DNA of 8,157 bases from Dehalococcoidia bacterium (GTDB taxonomy: Bacteria; Chloroflexota; Dehalococcoidia; UBA1151; UBA1328). The stretch covers positions 1 to 8,157 of the forward strand of contig JASLNQ010000085.1 in the NCBI GenBank assembly GCA_030745955.1, in the 5' to 3' direction. Shown piece after piece: positions 5,675 to 8,157 of the stretch; positions within the stretch are counted from its first letter, which is position 1, and each line of letters begins with the position of its first letter. The notes below the pieces were generated by a model. It searched no databases. It was not told where the DNA came from and saw only the letters and a program-made list of their open reading frames with translations. A program made the position numbers and the translations under genes.

Positions 5675-6826
5675 TTAGCCCTTTACGGTGGCCGCTATCG
5701 CGTTGCCGACCAGTTCGGCCTCGCCTTCTCCAAGGCCAAACACGTGGAGGGTGAGTCGCGACTCACCTTCTGGCACGCGGGTCCAGATCGGCGGGTCACC
5801 GTCACGGAGCTTCTCGACAAGGTCCTCGTTGGTAAACCCTACGACGTCGGGGTCCAGGCTGATGAAAACACCGAACGGTTGGTGGGCTTTAATGTTCGTG
5901 TTCAACTCGGCGGTGACGCCGGGTATGCCTTTCAGGGGAGCAATGATCGCCTGTGACTGGGTCTCGGCGACGCCCAGGCGCTCTTCGTGGTTCAGGGTCA
6001 TCCAGCGCCGGACGGCCGCCACGACTCCCATGATTTCCTGCCGGTCGATCTTGTGGGGTCGCCCAATGCCCCGAATGCGCCGCGTTTCGTATCCAACGAA
6101 CGAATGGCGGCTGATGGCGTCGATGACTTCCTTCGTGCCAAGGGCGAAGCCGGTCGAGTGCGGCGCCCCCATGTACTTGGCGGCGATGCACTGGAAGTCG
6201 GCACCCATCTTGACGTACTTGCCGAAATTTTCCAGCGGGTATATCTGACCGGCGGCGTCGACCGAAATGGGTTTCCCGGCGGCATGGGTTATCTCAATGA
6301 CCTGCTCAAGGGTGAGCACGTGGGGATCGGTCGGGTTCTGCTCGTAGACGACGTAGTGGACAGCGGCCGTGCGATCGGAGATGGCGTTTCTCAGGTCGTC
6401 CTCGGTGGTGCCGTTTTCGTCGCCAAACTCCACCAGCGTTGCACCGGCCATTTCCAGGCAGCGGTCGTACCAGTAACGCTGGCGTTTCTGGATCAGGATT
6501 TCGTTCGGCATGCCGGTTGTGTCGGGCAGTTGCTGAATCTTGTCATCATCGGTTCCGGCCATGAATGCAGCCGTAGAAAGGGTCAGCGCCGAACCCGCGC
6601 CCGACGTAATGTACGCTGCTGGGACACCGAGCATCTCGGCGATCCGGTCACCGGCTACCTGCTCCAGTTCGATGAGGGGGATGAACGCAGAGTCTGCGGC
6701 ATCCATGGCCTCCTTGACTTCGGCAACCGGTGTCGAGCCCCCGAGCAGCGTGACGCTGCCGGTCGCGTTGATAACCGGCGTGGCACCCATTTCTTTGTAG
6801 ATCGCTCCCCAGTTTTCGGTCGTCAC
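5675..6826 (-). CDS. SelA-like fold type I PLP-dependent enzyme (D-glucosaminate-6-phosphate ammonia-lyase/DgaE-like)
   Basis: This 383-residue cytoplasmic PLP enzyme belongs to the SelA/aminotransferase class V-like family. Members include selenocysteine synthase and the ammonia-lyase DgaE, which deaminates 2-amino-2-deoxy sugar acids. The N-terminal TPVINATGSVTLLGGS (16-31) is the family signature. TSGAGSA (74-80) forms the phosphate cup, SVDAAGQ (188-194) carries the Asp (D190) that contacts the PLP ring nitrogen, and Lys217 in IAAKYMGAPHSTG is the likely Schiff-base lysine. The length suits DgaE-like enzymes and is shorter than bacterial SelA (about 460), and no selenocysteine machinery is nearby, so tRNA-Sec modification is unlikely. 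The start is GTG 6826, supported by AAAGGA about 8 bases upstream on the minus strand. The stop is followed by a strong terminator. Neighbouring sugar-acid genes favour a role in catabolism of an amino sugar acid or similar beta-hydroxy amino acid. Confidence 0.87.
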   Translation of the reverse strand: MTTENWGAIYKEMGATPVINATGSVTLLGGSTPVAEVKEAMDAADSAFIPLIELEQVAGDRIAEMLGVPAAYITSGAGSALTLSTAAFMAGTDDDKIQQLPDTTGMPNEILIQKRQRYWYDRCLEMAGATLVEFGDENGTTEDDLRNAISDRTAAVHYVVYEQNPTDPHVLTLEQVIEITHAAGKPISVDAAGQIYPLENFGKYVKMGADFQCIAAKYMGAPHSTGFALGTKEVIDAISRHSFVGYETRRIRGIGRPHKIDRQEIMGVVAAVRRWMTLNHEERLGVAETQSQAIIAPLKGIPGVTAELNTNIKAHQPFGVFISLDPDVVGFTNEDLVEKLRDGDPPIWTRVPEGESRLTLHVFGLGEGEAELVGNAIAATVKG

Positions 6827-7133
6827 GGCGGGGTCCTTTCAGGCTCGGCCGGGCTCGGGTAAAGCCCCGGTCAAACAATGTGTTAGCTCATTTGCACAGA
6901 ACAGCGAATCGGTATGAGTCTTCTGCGGTGGCAAATATACCGCCTGCAGGCTGCTGCGTGCACCTGTTCGCCGGTCAATGAACAGATTTAGCGATCACAC
7001 GCGGGGTCTGGCAAGTTATTATTCACAGTCTTATTCGCACCTGGGGGCTGGATACGGGTGCGGGTGCGTGGTGCCCTGGCGGATTGGAAGCGTGCGTACG
7101 CCTCAACAGGGCTGATCAGAAGATAAGTTAACA
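6827..7133. promoter_or_regulatory. Divergent intergenic region between the SelA-like gene and the alpha/beta-hydrolase-like gene
   Basis: No gene is supported in these 307 bases, which must hold the promoters of both divergent genes. The ribosome-binding site of the minus-strand gene lies at its left end. Near the middle, a dyad CGGTAT (6910-6915) and ATACCG (6937-6942) frames a G+C-poor AAATATA, which could be an operator or a -10 region for the minus strand. A run TTATTATTC near 7017 is a possible -10 region for the plus strand. No -35 box convincingly matches either, so exact promoters cannot be placed. A short GGGTGCGGGTGCG run follows at about 7055-7070. Confidence 0.4.
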
Positions 7134-7733
7134 ATGGGTGATAGCGAACAGGTTTCGGTAACGCTGCAAACGGGAGCGGAGGTGCGCGTCGATGCGTGGC
7201 CGGGGCCGGGTACTGCGCTACCGGTGGTGATCGCCGCGCCCGGGACGTCGGCCGACGACTGGGACGAATTCACTTCCCGCCTGGTGGCCTCGCGCTCTCC
7301 GGTGCTTGCCGGGGTGTCATCTGCGCTCGAGCTGTTGCTGCTTATCTGGGAGATCGGCGAACCGGTCCTGCTGCTCTCGCAGGGAACGACCGCGGCCACC
7401 TGGGCCAACGAAGTCGTCGGTTCTGCGCCCGGGGCAGTTACAGCTCTCGCCGTTTGCGATGGCAATATTCCAGTGAAAAGCATCGGTGGGATGCACGCTG
7501 TTCCGACCCTGATCCTGCGCGGCCGCCAGGGCAAACTGCAGAGCCATGAAGATGCCGTGCGGCTGCATGCCGCGATACCCCGTTCAATGCTGATAGAGCC
7601 CGAGGACTGCGACGATTTTCCGGCAAAAGACAACCCCGACGCAGCCGCCGCCGCGCTGAACCTTTTTATCGCCGAGTCGGGACGGTTGACGGACGATTAC
7701 TCGGATTCTGAACCCGTCGACCCGAAATCCTGA
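7134..7733 (+). CDS. Small alpha/beta-hydrolase-fold protein, apparently without catalytic triad
   Basis: This 199-residue protein has an alpha/beta-hydrolase layout but is short, as full enzymes are about 260-290 residues and carry a lid. VVIAAPGTSADDWDEF (31-46) matches the HG-oxyanion strand region (HG replaced by PG). VLLLSQGTTAA (78-88) occupies the nucleophile-elbow position. If it aligns with VLVGHSMGG, the Ser becomes Gly84 and the elbow glycines are lost. VPTLILRGRQGKLQSHEDAVRLHAAIP (in parts, 123-149) matches the LVLRGEDDKL strand that normally bears the acid, here absent. CDDFPAKDNPDA (159-170) aligns with the GHFPxxENPEA stretch, with Asp161 where the catalytic His should be. The fold assignment is inferred from these patterns; the absence of GxSxG and of the His is directly visible. 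The C-terminus is acidic. The start ATG 7134 has only a weak ribosome-binding site. The protein may be non-enzymatic or ligand-binding. It is convergent with the SMP-30-like gene across 14 bp. Confidence 0.75.
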   Translation: MGDSEQVSVTLQTGAEVRVDAWPGPGTALPVVIAAPGTSADDWDEFTSRLVASRSPVLAGVSSALELLLLIWEIGEPVLLLSQGTTAATWANEVVGSAPGAVTALAVCDGNIPVKSIGGMHAVPTLILRGRQGKLQSHEDAVRLHAAIPRSMLIEPEDCDDFPAKDNPDAAAAALNLFIAESGRLTDDYSDSEPVDPKS

Positions 7734-7747
7734 GTGCCGCGTTATCG

Positions 7748-8157
7748 CTACGTGCGGTTGGCTGGAGTTGAGGGCAGTAATGGCAGGCCATCGACTCCGA
7801 CGTGGTGGCGCTCCAGGGTCCCGGCGTCCTTAACGGTGACATAGATGTCGCCGGAACCCTGTGGACCGAATGCAACATTTGTGGGTTGCTCGCCACCAAC
7901 CGGGATCCGCCGGGTAACGTTTCCGCTGGTGTCGATCACAGTTACGTCGCCCTGCCCTACAACCGAGCAGTACAGGTCTCCGTCGGTTGCCACAGCCAGG
8001 CCATCGCCACCCGTGAAGCCATTGTTGCCGGGTGTTTTTGTCCGATCTACGAGATCGGCAAAGTTCTGCCTGGGGCCGAGTGTGCCGTCGCCGTTCCACT
8101 CGTATCGATAGACCAGGCCGTTGGCAGTTGCGGTCACGTACAGCGCGCTGTCTTTGC
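7748..8157 (-). CDS. SMP-30/gluconolactonase/LRE-like beta-propeller, 5'-truncated by the window edge
   Basis: About 136 C-terminal residues of a beta-propeller are present, and the frame stays open to base 8157, so the start lies outside. SMP-30/gluconolactonase enzymes hydrolyse aldonolactones using a bound divalent metal, and intact proteins are about 290-350 residues. Landmarks are the blade strand ALYVTATANGLVYRYEWN and GTLGPRQNFADL, then GGDGLAVATDGDLYCSV, where the Asp of GDGLA corresponds to the metal-binding Asp of PDGLAxD. GEQPTNVAFGPQGSGDIYVTV follows, matching the family's PTNxAFGG..LYVT blade. A secreted NHL-type propeller is the alternative; the N-terminus that would show a signal peptide is not in the window. 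A GTG at 8137 is internal. The lactonase reading fits the sugar-acid genes nearby. Confidence 0.82.
   Translation of the reverse strand, partial: KDSALYVTATANGLVYRYEWNGDGTLGPRQNFADLVDRTKTPGNNGFTGGDGLAVATDGDLYCSVVGQGDVTVIDTSGNVTRRIPVGGEQPTNVAFGPQGSGDIYVTVKDAGTLERHHVGVDGLPLLPSTPANRT

Noticed and set aside
5675..6826. True selenocysteine synthase SelA with selenoprotein machinery
   Set aside because: The protein is shorter than bacterial SelA, and no selB, selD or tRNA-Sec is present. The DgaE-like reading is simpler.
5987..6862. 291-codon plus-strand frame opposite the SelA-like gene
   Set aside because: It is antisense to a gene with clear PLP-enzyme motifs. Long antisense frames are expected in G+C-rich coding DNA.

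Overview
This G+C-rich window (about 60% by eye) looks like a chromosomal segment of an environmental bacterium, most likely a member of the Chloroflexota (SAR202/Dehalococcoidia-like). The taxonomic call is inference. It rests on the gene mix (mannonate dehydratase, old yellow enzyme, SelA-like PLP enzyme, SMP-30-type lactonase, DUF1932 dehydrogenase) and on an intergenic repeat at about 2940-3230 that resembles ones I recall from Chloroflexota genomes. No mobile-element genes, CRISPR array, tRNA, rRNA or defence system can be supported.

Layout. Bases 1-743 hold the C-terminal two thirds of a mannonate dehydratase (+). A decayed old yellow enzyme (OYE) gene follows at about 755-1207 (+). Its start codon is ACG, a TAG replaces the family's conserved Trp, and the C-terminal half or more is missing. 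An AT-rich patch and a 373-bp stretch without a recognisable gene lead to an MFS exporter (1581-2864, +). A 516-bp intergenic region carries a 26-bp direct repeat pair, G+C-rich stem-forming sequence, a candidate promoter and a strong terminator-like hairpin. That hairpin sits directly against the ribosome-binding site of a MIP18/SufT-like Fe-S assembly gene (3381-3695, +), which is followed by an Mrp/NBP35-type P-loop ATPase (3762-4580, +).

The minus strand then carries a DUF1932-type 6-phosphogluconate-dehydrogenase-like enzyme (4642-5517) and a SelA-like PLP enzyme (5675-6826). A perfect 26-bp palindromic terminator lies between them. A 307-bp divergent spacer separates the PLP gene from a small alpha/beta-hydrolase-fold protein (7134-7733, +) in which the catalytic triad positions all appear to be substituted. 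The window ends inside an SMP-30/gluconolactonase-like beta-propeller gene (-), convergent with it.

Taken together, the mannonate dehydratase, NAD-dependent dehydrogenase, SelA-like lyase and lactonase suggest sugar-acid or amino-sugar-acid catabolism. The SufT/Mrp pair is a separate Fe-S cluster maturation module. The observations most worth following are the multiply damaged OYE gene, the Mrp protein without its CxxC cluster motif, the hairpin in front of the sufT-like gene, and the apparent alpha/beta-hydrolase pseudoenzyme.
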